Part shown: positions 51,672 through 61,409 of the stretch, in pieces
How the letters are laid out: every line of letters starts with the position of its first letter
Position numbering within the stretch: position 1 is the stretch's first letter
Assembly: GCF_002968635.1 (NCBI RefSeq)
Contig: NZ_PVBN01000004.1
Span: 248,001-312,000 of the forward strand
DNA length: 64,000 nt
Direction of reading: 5' to 3'
Origin: Neorhizobium alkalisoli
GTDB taxonomy: Bacteria > Pseudomonadota > Alphaproteobacteria > Rhizobiales > Rhizobiaceae
Position numbers and translations under genes: made by a program
Notes under the pieces: model-generated
What the model was told of the DNA's origin: nothing
The model's input: the letters and a program-made list of their open reading frames with translations, nothing else
Database searches by the model: none

Positions 51672-54600
51672 TTATTCAGCGGCCATCGGAGGCAGGCGCA
51701 GCACTTTGTTGCCGCCCTGCGCGCCAGGTGCCGCGCGGTCGTCGTTGGCGCCGGTCTGGCGCTCCATCTGGTTGAGGCGCTCTTCCAGCGAAGCAATCGA
51801 CTGTGCATTCCTACGTGCTTCCTGCGTGAGTTCTTCCGACGAAAGGCCCAGTTCCTCGACCTCTTTCTTGCCGACGAACCGGCCGAAGAGCTTGCCGAGC
51901 AGGCGGGAGATATCGTCCATGATCAGGAAGAAGGACGGTACGACCACCAGCGAGAGCACCGTCGAAACGATGATGCCGCCGATCACCGCGATCGCCATCG
52001 GCGCACGGAACGAGCCGCCCTCGCCGATCCCGAGCGCGGAAGGCAGCATGCCTGCCGACATGGCGATCGAGGTCATGATGATCGGGCGGGCGCGCTTGCG
52101 GCCGGCCTCGACCATGGCGTGAACCCGCTCCATCCCGTGGCGGCGCATTTCGATCGCGAAATCCACAAGGAGGATGGCGTTTTTCGTGACGATGCCCATC
52201 AGCATCAGGATGCCGATCAGGACCGGCATGGACATGGCATTCTGCGTCAGGATCAGCGCGACCGCCACGCCGCCGATGGCAAGCGGCAGCGAGAACAGGA
52301 TGGTGAACGGCTGGATCACATCCTTGAAGAGGAGAATCAGCACCACCAGCACCAGCATCAGGCCAAGCAGCATCGCATTGCCGAAGCTTTGCGTCATTTC
52401 GGCCTGGATCTTGGCGTCGCCGCTTTCCGCAAGCCGCACGGTCGGCGGAAGCTTGGTTTCGTCGACGATCCGTTTGAACTCGGCACTTGCCGTATCGAGC
52501 GCGGTCCCGAAGGGCACGTCAGAACCGATCGAGACGACGCGGCTGCGGTCGTTGCGCTTGATCGAGCTCGGGCCCTCCGAATAATCGATATCGGCGACAC
52601 TATAGAGGGGCACGCTCTGGCCGCTCGCGGTCTTGATCTTCAGCGCGCGGATCGCGGCCAGATCCCGGCGGACATCGAGCGAGGCCTGCACGCGGATCGG
52701 GATCTGCCGGTCATCGAGCGAGATTTTCGCAAGATTTGCATCGACATCGCCGATCGTCGCGACACGGACGGTTTCCGAAATCTGCTGCGGCGTGATGCCG
52801 AGCCGCGAAGCTTCGTCCATGCGCGGCCGGATCTGCAGTTCCGGACGGGGCAGGGCGCCTTCCGAGCTGACATTGGCAAGGATCGGCGAAGCGCGCAGGC
52901 GCGATTCGAGCAGGCTGACAGCGTCGTTCAGGTCCGCCTCGTTGGTGGAGAGGAAGTTGAACGAGAGATCGCGCTCGGCCCGGTCGTTGAGCTTGGCGAC
53001 GCGAACATCCGGAATGGATTGCAGCCTGGCGAGGATCTCCTTCTCGATCTCCCATTGCGGCTGGATGCGGCCCTTCACCTCCATCTTCGGCAGATAATTG
53101 CCGAGGATCGGGATCGAGCCGAGACCCTTGTTCACAAGGGTCTTGACCAGCGAATGCTCGATATTGCCGAGGATGACGCGCACGGTGGCCCGGCGCAGTT
53201 CGAGGTCACCCTTGGGCGAGGCGCCGCCCAGAACGAAGACGCTTTCGACGCCATCGATATCGCGGATCGCCTCATAGATCTGGGTGGTCGTCGCGTCGGT
53301 CTCGTCAAGTGTGGCGTTCGGCGGCAGTTCCACCGAAAGCACGACGCGCGAGGCGTCTTCCGGCGGTATGAAGCTGCCGGGAACCTGGGCGAGCAGCATC
53401 ACCGAGCCGGCCAGGAAGGCGATCGCTGCAAGCAGCGTCGTATAGCGCCAGTACCATTTGCGGGTCGTGCCGCTGATGAGGCGCGTATAGGCCTTCATCA
53501 GACGGCTGTCGTTGTCGTGATGGTCGTCCATCGCGTCTTCGGCGCGCATGAAATAGGCGGCCATCAGCGGCGTGACGAGGCGTGCCACCATCAGGGAGAA
53601 AAAGACGGAGAAGGCGACGGTCAGGCCGAACTGGATGAAGTATTGTCCCGGAATGCCCGGCATGAAGGACACGGGCACGAAGACCGCGATGATCGTGAAG
53701 CTGGTCGCGATAACCGCGAGACCAATTTCGTCGGCAGCTTCGAGCGCCGCTCGATAAGGCGTCTTGCCCATCTTGATATGGCGGGCGATGTTCTCGATCT
53801 CGACGATCGCATCGTCCACCAGAATACCGGTCGCGAGCGTCAGCGCCAGGAAGCTCACGAGGTTCAGCGAGAACCCCATGAGGTCCATGATCCAGAAGGT
53901 CGGGATCGCCGACAGCGGCAATGCCACGGCGGCGATCAGGGTCGCACGCCAGTTGCGCAGGAAGAGTAGCACCACGATGACGGCGAGGATCGCACCTTCG
54001 ATGAGGGTGTGGAGAGCCGCCTCATAGTTGCCGTAGGTGTAGTAGACGGCGTCATCGACCATCTCGATGGCCACATCCGGATTGGCCTTGCGCACCTCGT
54101 TAAGGCTTTCCGCGACCGTTTCCGCAACAGAAACCTCGCTTGCTCCCTTGGCGCGGAAGACGGCGAAAGTGACGGATGGCGTTCCCTTGAAGCGGCCGAA
54201 GGATTTCGGCTCTTCATAGGTGTCGGTGATCGTGCCGAGCTGCGACAGCTTCACGAAACGTCCGTTGGAAAGCGAAATGGACGTGTCGGAAAGCTGAGCC
54301 ACATCACGGGCGTCGCCGAGCGTGCGGATGGTCTGCTCGTTGCCGGCCACCTGTCCGCGGCCGGAGCCGAGGTCCACGTTGGTGCCGCGAAGCTGCTGGT
54401 TTACGTCCGCTGCAGTGATGCCATAGGCATCGAGCTTGGCTGCATTCAGCGACACGCGGATTTCACGGTCAGCACCGCCGTAACGGTCGATGCGGCCGAT
54501 GCCCGGCTGGCCCTGCAGCGAGCGCTTCACCGTGTCGTCCACGAACCACGACAGCTCTTCGAGCGTCATGTTGGGCGAGGATACGGCAAAGGTCTGGATG

Positions 54601-55010
54601 GCTTGGCCTTCGACGTCGATCTTCGAAACGACAGGCTCCTCGATGCCGGCCGGCAGATCGCTGCGGATCTTGTCGATGGCGTCCTTGGTGTCCTGAACCG
54701 CTTCTTCGGTGGGTTTTTCGATGCGGAACATCACCACCGTCTGGGACTGGCCGTCCGTCACGGTGGACTGGATTTCGTCGATGCCGCTGATCGACGCGAC
54801 GGCGTCCTCGATCTCCTTGGTCACCTGCATCTCCAGTTCGGCAGGCGAAGCGCCGCTCTGGGTGACGCTGATCGAGACGACCGGAACGTCGATGTTCGGG
54901 AAACGGGTGATCGGCAGGGTGAAGAACGACTGGAACCCGAGATAGAGCAACAGCGCGAAGCCGAGCAGCGGCGCGATCGGGTTACGGATCGACCAGGCGG
55001 AAAAGTTCAT
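51672..55010 (-). CDS. RND efflux permease (AcrB/MexB-like)
   Basis: 1,112 residues. HAE1/RND permease with 12 membrane helices, two large periplasmic loops, and a typical N-terminal sequence (IRNPIAPLLGFALLLYLG; RFPNIDVPVVSISVTQSGAS). The proton relay Asp pair lies in ATGILVDDAIVEIENI. It exports drugs or metabolites with an adaptor and an outer-membrane factor. The latter gene is absent here, so an OMF elsewhere must be used. The C-terminal extension (about 40 residues, charged) is longer than usual. Confidence 0.93.
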   Translation of the reverse strand: MNFSAWSIRNPIAPLLGFALLLYLGFQSFFTLPITRFPNIDVPVVSISVTQSGASPAELEMQVTKEIEDAVASISGIDEIQSTVTDGQSQTVVMFRIEKPTEEAVQDTKDAIDKIRSDLPAGIEEPVVSKIDVEGQAIQTFAVSSPNMTLEELSWFVDDTVKRSLQGQPGIGRIDRYGGADREIRVSLNAAKLDAYGITAADVNQQLRGTNVDLGSGRGQVAGNEQTIRTLGDARDVAQLSDTSISLSNGRFVKLSQLGTITDTYEEPKSFGRFKGTPSVTFAVFRAKGASEVSVAETVAESLNEVRKANPDVAIEMVDDAVYYTYGNYEAALHTLIEGAILAVIVVLLFLRNWRATLIAAVALPLSAIPTFWIMDLMGFSLNLVSFLALTLATGILVDDAIVEIENIARHIKMGKTPYRAALEAADEIGLAVIATSFTIIAVFVPVSFMPGIPGQYFIQFGLTVAFSVFFSLMVARLVTPLMAAYFMRAEDAMDDHHDNDSRLMKAYTRLISGTTRKWYWRYTTLLAAIAFLAGSVMLLAQVPGSFIPPEDASRVVLSVELPPNATLDETDATTTQIYEAIRDIDGVESVFVLGGASPKGDLELRRATVRVILGNIEHSLVKTLVNKGLGSIPILGNYLPKMEVKGRIQPQWEIEKEILARLQSIPDVRVAKLNDRAERDLSFNFLSTNEADLNDAVSLLESRLRASPILANVSSEGALPRPELQIRPRMDEASRLGITPQQISETVRVATIGDVDANLAKISLDDRQIPIRVQASLDVRRDLAAIRALKIKTASGQSVPLYSVADIDYSEGPSSIKRNDRSRVVSIGSDVPFGTALDTASAEFKRIVDETKLPPTVRLAESGDAKIQAEMTQSFGNAMLLGLMLVLVVLILLFKDVIQPFTILFSLPLAIGGVAVALILTQNAMSMPVLIGILMLMGIVTKNAILLVDFAIEMRRHGMERVHAMVEAGRKRARPIIMTSIAMSAGMLPSALGIGEGGSFRAPMAIAVIGGIIVSTVLSLVVVPSFFLIMDDISRLLGKLFGRFVGKKEVEELGLSSEELTQEARRNAQSIASLEERLNQMERQTGANDDRAAPGAQGGNKVLRLPPMAAE

Positions 55011-55024
55011 GAGTCAACCTCAGC

Positions 55025-56218
55025 TCAGTTCGCAACAGCGCCGGGCTCGGCGGGGACCGGGGCGATCTTGTCGCCATCCCGCACGAAAGCACCAGCCTTG
55101 GCAACAACCAGATCACCGGCTTCAAGGCCGCTGACCACCTGAACGAAACCGCCATCCTGGATGCCGGTTTCAATCTTCACCTGTTTGACCACATTGTCCT
55201 GGACCTTGCGGGCACTCGAACCATCGCGTCCGGTAATGACGGCAGACAGCGGGAGCGCCAGCGCGCTGGTCTCGGTAACGACGATCTCCGCGCTGGCATA
55301 CATGCCGGCGCGGGCGCCGCTTTCGTCGTCGATGACGATATGGACCGCTCCAAGCCTTGTCGTCGCGTCGACTGTCGGGGAGACGAGGCGCACCTTGCCC
55401 TCGATCTTCGTCTTGCCGCCGGCAACGGAGACGAGCGCCTTCTGTCCGACCTTGACCTTCTGGATATCCGTTTCGGAGAGATCCGCCACGAGTTCGATCG
55501 CGCCATCCCGGATGATCGTGAACAGCGGTTCGCCGGTGCCGCTGGCGATCGCGCCGACTTTGGCGCTGCGCGCCGAAACCACGCCGGACACAGGCGCCTT
55601 GACGCCGGTCCGGGCGAGCTTCAGATCGATATCCTCGATCTGGGCTTCCACGACCTTGATGTCGGAATCACCCACTGCCACGGATTGTTTGGCAGCGTTC
55701 AGCTGCGCCTGCCGAACTTCGACGAGCGCTTCTGCCTGCTCGACCTGGGAAACCGTGCTGGTGCCGCTCTGGCTCAGCCGCTTGGTGCGGTCGCGCTGGC
55801 GGGTGGCGTCAGCCAGATTGGCTTCGGCTTCGATCACCTGCGCCTTGTATTGGGCAAGGCCTGCCTCGGCCTTCGCCTTGTTGGCTTCAAGCTGGCTCTT
55901 TTCAAGGAGCAGCGCGTCTTCGTTCAGCGTCGCCAGCACGCTATCGGCCTTCACCTCGTCGCCGATATCGGCGCCAAGCGTCTTGATCGACAGTCCTTCG
56001 ACCAGCGGCTGAACATAGACTTCCTGGACGGGCTTGATCGTGCCGGTTGCGATGATCCGGTCGACAAGCGGCTTGGTTACCGTCTCGGTCACTACGATGG
56101 AGGGCAGCTTCGGCTGCGCGGCGGCTGCCGGCGGAGCCTCCTGCGACAGGGCGGAGCTCGCGGCAAGCGAGAGGAGGAGCGCCGAAATGCCGGCAGACTT
56201 CGAGAACTTGCGAAACAT
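55025..56218 (-). CDS. RND periplasmic adaptor (membrane fusion protein)
   Basis: 397 residues. Signal peptide (to about residue 26), a beta-barrel/lipoyl/coiled-coil arrangement typical of AcrA-like adaptors (PLVEGLSIKTLGADIGDEVKAD for the lipoyl start; a helical hairpin from about 95 to 200; APVSGVVSARSAKVGAIASG). It links the RND permease to an outer-membrane channel. Its gene precedes the permease gene by 14 bp in one operon. Confidence 0.93.
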   Translation of the reverse strand: MFRKFSKSAGISALLLSLAASSALSQEAPPAAAAQPKLPSIVVTETVTKPLVDRIIATGTIKPVQEVYVQPLVEGLSIKTLGADIGDEVKADSVLATLNEDALLLEKSQLEANKAKAEAGLAQYKAQVIEAEANLADATRQRDRTKRLSQSGTSTVSQVEQAEALVEVRQAQLNAAKQSVAVGDSDIKVVEAQIEDIDLKLARTGVKAPVSGVVSARSAKVGAIASGTGEPLFTIIRDGAIELVADLSETDIQKVKVGQKALVSVAGGKTKIEGKVRLVSPTVDATTRLGAVHIVIDDESGARAGMYASAEIVVTETSALALPLSAVITGRDGSSARKVQDNVVKQVKIETGIQDGGFVQVVSGLEAGDLVVAKAGAFVRDGDKIAPVPAEPGAVAN

Positions 56219-56318
56219 GCGTTTACGTCCGACCTGGATTTAAAGGGGCAAATATTTCGCTGGGTACCTCCCCGGTCTCGCCGCGCCCCCTCTGCGCGCG
56301 ATATCCCGGATCAAGGTG

Positions 56319-56339
56319 GTAACCGCAAAAAGCGGTTAC
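56319..56339. promoter_or_regulatory. Inverted repeat GTAACCGC-A5-GCGGTTAC upstream of RND operon
   Basis: A perfect 8-bp inverted repeat with a 5-A spacer, 101 bp upstream of the adaptor start. Symmetry and place fit an operator for an efflux regulator (TetR type), though no such gene is adjacent. Confidence 0.45.
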
Positions 56340-56451
56340 AAGACCGACAGCGAAAGATTCATCAGGACTGAACTTTTACGTGTTTGCGCCGCACAAATCA
56401 ATCCATGCCCGTTATGGAATGGATGAGTTTTGGTTATGGTTTACGTCAAAA

Positions 56452-56492
56452 AAATTTCAGAGAACGCACGAACCTTATGCCGTGCGTTCTCT
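56452..56492 (-). terminator. Terminator of the ABC operon
   Basis: A perfect 12-bp stem AGAGAACGCACG / CGTGCGTTCTCT with a 10-nt loop; on the minus strand it is followed by a run of T (ATTTTTTT). It lies just after the stop of the binding-protein gene at 56515, so it ends that operon. Confidence 0.8.
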
Positions 56493-56514
56493 TTAAGTGA
56501 ACGGCAGGCGATTT

Positions 56515-57480
56515 TTATTTCAGCGCTGCCGCGGTGATCTCTGTCGTATAAGCGCCTTCAGGCTTCTTGCTGATGATCTTCTGGTCCAGCAGCGCCTTCA
56601 CCGTGCGGTCATAGGTTGCCATGTCCAGCTTGCCGTTGCCGATCAGCTTGGCGACTTCCCCCATCATGCGTTTCTGGTGGTTCTCATCCTGACCGCCATT
56701 GTCCATGACGATTTCGGCGGCTTCCGCAGGGTTTTCAAGCGCGTATTTCCAGCCCTTCATGGAGGCCCGGACGAACTTGACCATGTTTTCCTTGAACTTC
56801 GGGTCCTTGAGCTTGGTCTCGGTGACGTAGAGACCGTCTTCGAGCAGGTCGTTGCCCATGGCGGTATAGTTGAAGACGACCAGGTCTTCCGGCTTGAAGC
56901 CGGCATCGATCGCCTGCCAGTATTCGTTATAGGTCATCACCGAAATGCAGTTCGCCTGCTTCTGGACGAGCGGCTGCACGTCGAAGCTCTGTTTCAGAAC
57001 CGTTACGCCGTCCTTGCTGCCGTCGGTCTTCAGGCCGAGCTTGTTCATCCAGGCGAAGAAGGGATATTCGTTGCCGAAGAACCAGACGCCGAGGGTCTGG
57101 CCCTTGAAATCGGCTTCGGTCTTGACCGGACCGTCCTTCGGGCAGATCAGCTGCAGGCCGGATTTCTGGAAGGGCTGCGCGATGTTGACCAACGGGACGC
57201 CCTTTTCGCGGGCGACGAGTGCTCCGCCCATCCAGTCGACGATGACGTCGGCGCCGCCGCCGGCGATCACCTGTTCCGGCGCGATGTCCGGGCCGCCCGG
57301 CTTGATCGTCACGTCAAGGCCTTCCTCCTCGTAGAAGCCCTTTTCCTTGGCGACGAAATAGCCGCCGAACTGGCCCTGCGCCACCCATTTCAGCTGCAGG
57401 GTCACCTTGTCGGCGGCGATCGCCTGGGCTGCGGCAAGCGACATGGCGCCCGCCATCAATGCCATCATGATCTTTTTCAT
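56515..57480 (-). CDS. NMT1/THI5-like ABC substrate-binding protein
   Basis: 321 residues. Signal peptide (cleavage near AIA-ADKV, 22), then the NMT1/THI5-like fold (LQLKWVAQGQFGGYFVAKEKGFYEEEGLDV; PGGPDIAPEQVIAGGGADVIVDW). Such proteins bind pyrimidine precursors, sulfonates or related molecules. Last gene of an operon with two permeases and an ATPase; dihydropyrimidinase and an amidohydrolase gene nearby make a pyrimidine or hydantoin substrate likely. Confidence 0.9.
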   Translation of the reverse strand: MKKIMMALMAGAMSLAAAQAIAADKVTLQLKWVAQGQFGGYFVAKEKGFYEEEGLDVTIKPGGPDIAPEQVIAGGGADVIVDWMGGALVAREKGVPLVNIAQPFQKSGLQLICPKDGPVKTEADFKGQTLGVWFFGNEYPFFAWMNKLGLKTDGSKDGVTVLKQSFDVQPLVQKQANCISVMTYNEYWQAIDAGFKPEDLVVFNYTAMGNDLLEDGLYVTETKLKDPKFKENMVKFVRASMKGWKYALENPAEAAEIVMDNGGQDENHQKRMMGEVAKLIGNGKLDMATYDRTVKALLDQKIISKKPEGAYTTEITAAALK

Positions 57481-57534
57481 TGTCGTTTCCCTCTGTGTTT
57501 GCCGACCCCGTTGGCCCGAGCCGGATATCAGCGT

Positions 57535-58662
57535 CTAGCCACCACGGTTAGACGGATGCCAGAATGTCGTCGCCCTCTCGACAAGCGCCACGACGCCATA
57601 AAAAACCGAACCGATGAGCGCTGCAACAGCGATTTCGGCCCAGACCATATCGACATTCATGCGGCCGATCTCGGTTGAGATACGGAAGCCCATGCCGACG
57701 ATCGGTGTGCCGAAGAACTCGGCGACGATCGCGCCGATCAGCGCCAGCGTCGAGTTGATCTTCAGCGCGTTGAAGATGAAGGGCATGGCGGCCGGCAGCC
57801 GCAGCTTGATCAGCGTCTGCCAATAGTCGGATGCGTAGGAGCGCATCAGGTCCCGCTCCATGCTGCCTGCCGTAGCAAGCCCCGCCACGGTGTTCACCAG
57901 CATCGGGAAGAAGGTCATGATGATGACCACCGCCGCCTTGGACTGCCAGTCGAAACCGAACCACATGACCATGATCGGCGCGACGCCGATGATCGGCAGC
58001 GCCGAGACCATGTTGCCGATCGGGATGAGGCCGCGGCGCAGGAAGGCGAAGCGGTCGGCGAGGATCGCGACGGCGAAACCCGATGCGCAGCCGACCACAT
58101 AACCGAACAGGACGGCCTTGAAGATGGTCTGCTGGACATCTGCCCAGAGCGTTGCGACGGAGCCCGCAATCCTTGCACCGATCGCGGAGGGCGGCGGAAG
58201 CAGGATGAAGGGGATTCCGGCTCCTCGGGTGATGGCCTCCCAGATGATCAGGATCCAGACGCCGAAGATCGCCGGGATCAGCAGGCGCAGGAAGGAGCGG
58301 GCGGCGGAAGACCGGGGCTCGATCTGCGCGAGTTCGGAAACCGTGCCCCAGGCGAGGAGCCAGCTCGCGGCGATCATCAGGAAAAAAGAGGCCGACATCT
58401 GCCCCTCATTTCCATCCAGCCCCGAAAGCAGCATGCCGGCTGAAATATGCGCTCCGATGAAGAGAACACCGGCGCGCACTGCATGCCCTCGATCCTCAAG
58501 CGTCAGGATGACGTTGAGTGCTGCGGCAAGGAGTAGGAGGGCAATCGTCATGCCTTGTATGGGAACCGGTGCGCCGGGCAGGGTGAGGGGCAGCCACGCG
58601 GCCGAAATCGCCGTCAGGGTGCTCGCAAGCAGCGGCTGCCAATTGCGCTTCAACCGCCTCAT
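57535..58662 (-). CDS. ABC permease (NMT1-type transporter), with N-terminal extension
   Basis: 375 residues. The N-terminal ~120 residues hold four extra hydrophobic helices before the usual binding-protein-dependent permease domain (about 170-370; EAA-type loop SYASDYWQTLIKLRLPAAMPFI). It forms the pore with the next gene's product. Overlaps that gene by 4 bp. Confidence 0.9.
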   Translation of the reverse strand: MRRLKRNWQPLLASTLTAISAAWLPLTLPGAPVPIQGMTIALLLLAAALNVILTLEDRGHAVRAGVLFIGAHISAGMLLSGLDGNEGQMSASFFLMIAASWLLAWGTVSELAQIEPRSSAARSFLRLLIPAIFGVWILIIWEAITRGAGIPFILLPPPSAIGARIAGSVATLWADVQQTIFKAVLFGYVVGCASGFAVAILADRFAFLRRGLIPIGNMVSALPIIGVAPIMVMWFGFDWQSKAAVVIIMTFFPMLVNTVAGLATAGSMERDLMRSYASDYWQTLIKLRLPAAMPFIFNALKINSTLALIGAIVAEFFGTPIVGMGFRISTEIGRMNVDMVWAEIAVAALIGSVFYGVVALVERATTFWHPSNRGG

Positions 58663-59543
58663 GCCGGCCTCCCGCCCATGGAGCGATCAACGATCCTGGC
58701 GACGATCCCCACGATCGTGACCAGGAGGGCCGCAAGCACGGAACCCGCGATCAGCGCTGCCCAGATATCGATGGTCTGGCTGTAATAGGCACCGGCCAAA
58801 AGCTTGGAGCCGATGCCGGCGACCGCGCCGGTCGGCAATTCACCGACGATCGCACCCACCAGGCTTGCGGCGATCGCCACCTTCATGGAGGTGAAGAGGA
58901 AGGGGATCGATGCCGGCACACGCAGCTTCCAGAAGGTCTGCGCGGCGCTGGCATTATAGGTCCGCATGAGGTCGAGCTGTATCAGTTCCGGCGAGCGCAG
59001 GCCCTTCACCATGCCGACGGCCACGGGGAAGAAGGAGAGGTAGGTGGAGATCAGCGCCTTGGGGAGCAGGCCGGTGATGTTGACCGCCGCGAGCACGACG
59101 ATCACCATCGGGGCGATCGCCAGGATCGGAATGGTCTGCGAGGCGATGATCCAGGGCATCAGGCTGCGGTCGAGCGCCTTCAGATGCACGATACCGACGG
59201 CGATCAGGATGCCGAGCAGCGTGCCCATGGTAAAGCCGGCGACCGTCGAGGATAGCGTTACCCAGGCATGGTAGACGAGGCTGCGGTTGGACGTGACGCG
59301 GCGCAGGAAGGTGTTCTCGAAAAGGTTCTGCGCCACCTGATGCGGTGCCGGCAGCACCGGCTTCGGCTGGGCCATCGTCTTGCCGATGAATTCCATTGTT
59401 GTCGAAGTGACATTGCCGCGCCGATCGAGATCGCGCTGGAACGGCGCATTCATGAAATAGGCGGCGACGTACCAGACTGCGACGATGAGGATGAGGATGG
59501 TGAGGACGGGGACAATGCGTTGCGTGAGGGAGTCGGGTTTCAT
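58659..59543 (-). CDS. ABC permease (NMT1-type transporter)
   Basis: 294 residues, six or more helices and the SsuC-type EAA loop (TYNASAAQTFWKLRVPASIPFL). It pairs with the neighbouring permease. Its start is separated from the ATPase gene by a 237-bp gap holding an inverted repeat element. Confidence 0.9.
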   Translation of the reverse strand: MKPDSLTQRIVPVLTILILIVAVWYVAAYFMNAPFQRDLDRRGNVTSTTMEFIGKTMAQPKPVLPAPHQVAQNLFENTFLRRVTSNRSLVYHAWVTLSSTVAGFTMGTLLGILIAVGIVHLKALDRSLMPWIIASQTIPILAIAPMVIVVLAAVNITGLLPKALISTYLSFFPVAVGMVKGLRSPELIQLDLMRTYNASAAQTFWKLRVPASIPFLFTSMKVAIAASLVGAIVGELPTGAVAGIGSKLLAGAYYSQTIDIWAALIAGSVLAALLVTIVGIVARIVDRSMGGRPA

Positions 59544-59574
59544 GCGAGTACCCTTGAGTATCGCGGAGAAGAAA

Positions 59575-59764
59575 CACCCCCCTCTGTCATGCCGGACATC
59601 TCCCCCACAGGGGGGGAGATCGGCAAGACGAACCGGCTTCCCGAAACATTCAGCTCATAGATTACAGGCGCTGCAATCTCTTTTCCGGATTGAGGGTGAA
59701 GCAGTGCCGTTGTCCGATCTCCCCCCTTGTGGGGGAGATGTCCGGCAGGACAGAGGGGGGTATA
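59575..59764. repeat. Compound palindromic intergenic repeat, copy A
   Basis: Two arms of about 50 bp in inverted orientation (59575-59626 and 59714-59764) flank a centre of about 90 bp. Each arm has an inner hairpin around CATCTCCCCC. The same right arm occurs in copy B (61332-61383) with about 4 changes. It is typical of rhizobial intergenic palindromic repeats and sits inside the ABC operon. Confidence 0.75.
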
Positions 59765-59780
59765 CCCACGCAACAAGGCA

Positions 59781-60572
59781 TTATTCCTCATAACTATGCC
59801 CCGCTCTCAAGCCTTCGCGCACCCTATGCGCGATCTCCAGGAATTCCGGCGTCTCGCGGATTTCGAGCGGTCTTTCCTTGGGCAAAGTGGATTCGATGAC
59901 GTCGGTCACCCGGCCGGGGCGGGGCGACATGACGACGATCCTCGTCGACAGATAGACGGCTTCCGGAATGGAGTGGGTCACGAAACAGATGGTCTTTTCG
60001 GTTCGCGCCCAGAGCTTCAGAAGCTGTGCGTTGAGGTGGTCGCGGACGATCTCGTCCAGCGCGCCGAATGGCTCGTCCATCAGCAGAAGATCGGCATCGA
60101 AGGCGAGCGCGCGGGCGATCGAGGCGCGCTGCTGCATTCCCCCGGAAAGCTGCCAGGGATATTTCTTGCCGAAGCCCGACAGGTTGACGAGATCGAGCGT
60201 GCGCTCGATACGCTTTGCGCGTTCGGCTGCCGAATGCCCCATGATCTCCAATGGCAGGGCGACGTTCTTTTCGATCGTCCGCCAGGGATAAAGGGCCGGC
60301 GCCTGGAAGACGTAACCGTAAGAACGGGATTTGCGCGCCTCCTCGGGCGTCATGCCGTTGACGGTGATTTCGCCGTCGGTGTTTTTTTCGAGATCGGCGA
60401 TGACGCGCAGAAAGGTGGTCTTGCCGCAGCCGGACGGCCCGATGAAGGAGACGAAATCGCCCTTCCTGACCTCCAGATCGACATTCGAGAGCGCATGCAC
60501 CGGACCGTCACCGGTCTGAAAGGTCAGACCAAGCTTTCTGGCGGATACGACGGAGGGAGGGGTCACTGACAT
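59781..60572 (-). CDS. ABC transporter ATPase (NMT1-type transporter)
   Basis: 263 residues. Walker A GPSGCGKTTFLRV, signature LSGGMQQRASIARAL, Walker B LLLMDEPFGALDE: an SsuB/TauB-type ATPase. It is first in the operon, followed by the repeat element, two permeases and the binding protein. Divergent from the cupin gene. Confidence 0.92.
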   Translation of the reverse strand: MSVTPPSVVSARKLGLTFQTGDGPVHALSNVDLEVRKGDFVSFIGPSGCGKTTFLRVIADLEKNTDGEITVNGMTPEEARKSRSYGYVFQAPALYPWRTIEKNVALPLEIMGHSAAERAKRIERTLDLVNLSGFGKKYPWQLSGGMQQRASIARALAFDADLLLMDEPFGALDEIVRDHLNAQLLKLWARTEKTICFVTHSIPEAVYLSTRIVVMSPRPGRVTDVIESTLPKERPLEIRETPEFLEIAHRVREGLRAGHSYEE

Positions 60573-60693
60573 TGGAGATAAGGTCCATGCTGGATATCGT
60601 CTGGAAGGCCGGGCGTATTCCGGGATGGAGGCCTATCACCAAAAGCCACCGGATCATGGTAGGTTGCAAAACAATCCTGCGCTCCGGAGGAAA

Positions 60694-61113
60694 ATGGCCA
60701 TGGATACCGTCTCAAAATCCACCTGCCGCATTGTGAAACCCGCCGCCACCTATGACGGAAAGCAGGGGCTCAGCTATTTTCAGGGCATCGCCGCCGAGAC
60801 CGTCGGCTCCGAGGGCATTTGCATGCATCTGCTCACCATTCCGCCGGGCGTGAGGGCGAAGGCACATCTGCACGAATCGCACGAAACGGCGATCTACATG
60901 CTCTCCGGTTCGGCGCATACCTGGTACGGAGACCGGCTGGAGAACCATGTCGTGCTGCATGCGGGCGAACTGATGTACATCCCGGCCGGCGTGCCCCACC
61001 TGCCGGCCAATCTTTCCAGCACGCCCTGCACGGCGATCATCGCCCGCACCGATCCCAAAGAGCAGGAAAGCGTCGTGCTTCTGCCGGAGCTGGATGGGTT
61101 GGTGCCGGCTTGA
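60694..61113 (+). CDS. Cupin-domain protein
   Basis: 139 residues, with GGAGG upstream; the ATG at 60700 is better spaced and equally likely. Double-stranded beta-helix with metal-type motifs (RAKAHLHESHETAIYMLSGS; GELMYIPAGVPHLPAN). Function unknown; its place between the ABC operon and the dihydropyrimidinase gene suggests a role in the same catabolism. Confidence 0.8.
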   Translation: MAMDTVSKSTCRIVKPAATYDGKQGLSYFQGIAAETVGSEGICMHLLTIPPGVRAKAHLHESHETAIYMLSGSAHTWYGDRLENHVVLHAGELMYIPAGVPHLPANLSSTPCTAIIARTDPKEQESVVLLPELDGLVPA

Positions 61114-61409
61114 TTGCGGTCGGGGGAGGGTTAACGCTTCACCCCCCTTTGTCTCGCCGGCGTTCAAGGCTGCAATCGATTCACGGGATCGTCTGCTCGG
61201 CTTCGCCGGTCGCCTCTCACCCTCCTCAAGCGGGAAGATCGGCAAGAGGCTCCGGTTTTCCGAGACATCAGCGGATTTCAAAACCGTTGCGGCAGTTTGA
61301 CAGTCGTATCCTGAGCAGGTCCTTGTCGCTATCCGATCTCCCGCCTTGAGGGGGAGATGTCCGGCGGGACAGAGGGGGGTATTCTGGTCCAGCGGCGTCC
61401 CCTTCACCG
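61114..61409. other. Intergenic region with repeat copy B
   Basis: A 296-bp gap between cupin gene (+) and dihydropyrimidinase gene (-), almost filled by the second copy of the compound repeat (61141-61383). No terminator or tRNA is seen apart from the hairpins within the repeat. Confidence 0.5.
61141..61383. repeat. Compound palindromic intergenic repeat, copy B
   Basis: A second, more diverged copy of the element at 59575-59764. Right arm 61332-61383 (CCGATCTCCCGCC...) agrees closely with copy A; the left portion (61141-61260) includes a partner arm and the shared segment around GGAAGATCGGCAAGAG. Confidence 0.7.

Noticed and set aside
52119-53969. A 616-codon plus-strand open frame
   Set aside because: It is antisense to the RND permease and rich in Asp/Arg/His repeats with no recognisable motif.
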